DNA of 64,000 nt from Sitta carolinensis (taxonomy: Eukaryota > Chordata > Aves > Passeriformes > Sittidae). Location of the stretch: NCBI GenBank assembly GCA_032173965.1, contig CM063284.1, positions 133,539,125 through 133,603,124 of the forward strand, read 5' to 3'. The translations under genes were made by a program, and so were the position numbers. This document shows, one piece after another, positions 61,976 to 64,000 of this stretch. The notes beneath the pieces are model-generated. The model did not search any database. It saw nothing but the letters and a program-made list of their open reading frames with translations, and had not been told where the DNA came from. How positions within the stretch are numbered: the first letter of the stretch is position 1; each line of letters begins with the position of its first letter.

Positions 61976-64000
61976 CAAGGACAAGAGTTCTTATGGTAAG
62001 GTTGTGATAGAAAGAAATGCATTTTAGCTGCAAGAGGGTATATCTGTAATGACTTTGTGAAAATGCTAGACTTTAAATAAGTTCTTGATGATCACTTAAA
62101 AAAAAATTAAAAATACTTAGCAAGGCCAAGGAGATTAAAGCAAAAAACATCTGATTTGCTTTAGAAAGTCAAATAAATTGGTAAGCTTCAGAAGGACATT
62201 GCATTCCAAAGTTCCAAATCAGTGCACAAACCCGATTTTTTTGAAGAGGTAGATTAATTTTAATTGAATCTTTTTGACTCTGGCATGAGGTGCTGGGCTG
62301 ACAAAAAATGACCTGCTTCAGTTGCATCTTTATGCTGCAGTTAGAACTGCAAAAAATATTTAAGCTAGAAGAGGAATCGCAATTAATTCAACAATCTCAA
62401 CCCTTGAATATAAGAAATTTGACAACTGAAAGGTTAGTCAGTAATTCCACCTCCTCACTGGGATGAGATAATTGCATTTTATTCCGAATATGGACATGTA
62501 GTGATTAATCTTCCTGTACCATTCATTAACAGGGTCTAGAACAAAAAAGTATTCTTAAAATAAACTAAATTTAACTTGGATATGCATTTCTTATAAAACA
62601 ATTTATATTTTGAGTGCTTGCGTCTCAAGTACGTACAATGAAGGCTGAAGAATTGACTTTCATGTGCAAAATATATATCAATATTTGAAGCAAGAAATTT
62701 GATCTTCTGAATAAAGTAAATTTGAAGTAAAGTATAATTTAACTTCTACTCAGAAGATTTTTAATGCAGACATTCTTTCCAAAATTAGAATATCAATTAT
62801 AAAGACTTTGAGAAACAGAGTAAGAAGGAAAAGAAGAAGAAATGTTACTTAAATAATGGAAAAGATAAGAATATTTTGTAGATGGGACTCAGACTTTCGA
62901 GCTTTGGATATTAAGTGCAGTACTAATTGTGTCTCAGCTTCTCAAAATTATTGTTTTGGATGGTGATAAACTGCATTGCAGTAATGACTGATGCACTAGC
63001 ATAGATCTGGATCATCTTCACCTCCTTTACTTCTTTGCTTCTCCTTCAAGTAATAAAGAGCATATATAAGAATATTTGTATCCTTTTGGTAGATGATCCC
63101 AAAAGCTGTCTCTTGTTTTTGGTGTTAAGCCTGGTAAAACTAACCAAACCAGGAGATTTCGCACAAGACAAGGGACTGAAATTTCACTCTCTATGTGGCA
63201 TAGATATATTTCTTTCTCTTCTTTTTTTTTTCAAAAAGAGGTACTTTTTTCCTGTCTGAAAATGCAATTTATTTAGAAATATATTCTGTGGTATGTCACT
63301 AAGTATCATGAAGCTTTACAGTTACAATAATCAATTATGAAATTAACCCTAACTCCCTTCCCAAGTGGCCAATGATGCCTTTATTCCGCTAAAATAGAAC
63401 TCCTGTATTAAATGGAAATCTTTCCAAAGTAAGATATTTACACAGCCTTAATGCTTATAAAATCCAGGCTCCATGACACTGTCAAAGGAAATGAATTCCA
63501 GAAGCGTATGATCATCAGGAAAATATTGTTCTGATATTCCAATCAGCTGAATATAGGAGCAACCCAGGAGACCATAAATCTCATAATGACATGAAAAGAA
63601 GATAAATTAGTCTCTTTGAACTCATCCCCAAGATATGGAAGGCTCAAATTTTTAACCAGTGAACTGAACAACAAAAATTAATAAACAACCCAGTGCATAG
63701 ATGTGTTGTCATAGCTTCTGTTAAACTAAATGAAAAGACTGATTTTAATCTTACTGTCACTTGGACAATGATCTCTTTTCGTTTGCACATCTATTAGTCT
63801 TTGTTTCCATCACAAGTCACCTGGACACGTTGACATGTAACACAAGTTTGGACCTTGAAGGACCAAATCAGTCATCTGAAAGTAGAGATATGGCAGTTAA
63901 TCTCAAGATATTTTCCAAGTGAAAAATAAAGTACTTTCTGAAATGAATTAAACTCCAAAATTCATTGTGAATGGGAACCAATTTCTGCAATGTATACCCA

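Larger units (their letters stand above)
52197..64000 (+). other. RIMS2: RIMS2 downstream intron, 5' part (incomplete)
   Basis: This is intronic DNA after exon B that runs off the window. The next RIM2 exon, expected to be long and rich in Arg, Ser and Glu, was not found, so it lies beyond 64000. The contents are a truncated ERVL-type LTR at 54.1 kb, a poly(A) tract at 55.3 kb, a minus-strand CR1 end at 55.4 kb and a perfect hairpin at 61.9 kb. I recognise nothing in 52203-54130, 54450-55334 and 55691-61948, apart from a poly-T tract near 58.1 kb, nor in 61976-64000. Confidence 0.85.

Noticed and set aside
1..64000. Search for tRNA genes, CRISPR-like arrays, operons or an integrated viral gene set
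   Set aside because: None was seen by eye. The only retrovirus-derived sequences are LTRs without coding regions, and the tandem arrays are simple sequence.

Overview
The window looks like bird nuclear DNA, possibly from a songbird. It is AT-rich and almost entirely non-coding. Its dispersed repeats are mainly CR1 retrotransposon ends on both strands plus avian-type endogenous-retrovirus LTRs, and I see no mammalian Alu, B1 or L1 sequence. No bacterial or viral operon is present. Most of the open reading frames are chance frames in introns or in simple repeats.

One gene is supported. Two internal exons on the + strand (23563-23773 and 51889-52196) encode the N-terminal Rab3-binding and zinc-finger region of RIMS2 (RIM2), a presynaptic active-zone scaffold. 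They join in phase across a 28.1 kb intron. The window therefore holds the 3' part of a long upstream intron (1-23562), exon A, the complete intron, exon B, and the 5' part of the next intron (52197-64000). The initiator-methionine exon and the large exon expected after exon B are not visible.

Repeat layout: a CR1 end near 2.1 kb; an old minus-strand CR1 at 16.5-17.2 kb; a CR1 at 18.5-18.9 kb; a solo LTR with TG...CA ends and a 5-bp target duplication at 20351-21749, set in unusually GC-rich flanks; an eroded minus-strand CR1 at 25.1-26.2 kb; a GC-rich patch at 28.3-28.7 kb that is probably repeat-derived; CR1 pieces at 30.1 kb (-), 33.9 kb (+), 43.7 kb (+), 47.0 kb (+) and 55.4 kb (-); a CR1 at 41.6-42.4 kb split by a 454-nt almost uninterrupted purine tract; and a truncated ERVL-type LTR at 54.1 kb.

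No undescribed multi-gene system is evident. The items most worth a second look are the G/A-only tract inside the CR1, which gives the RIMS2 pre-mRNA a long GGGGA array; the solo LTR with its preserved target duplication; a poly(A) tract preceded by AATAAA that could mark a retrocopied transcript; a perfect 20-bp palindrome; and the weak pyrimidine tract before exon B. CR1 and LTR calls rest on remembered family resemblance, so their outer boundaries are approximate unless stated otherwise.
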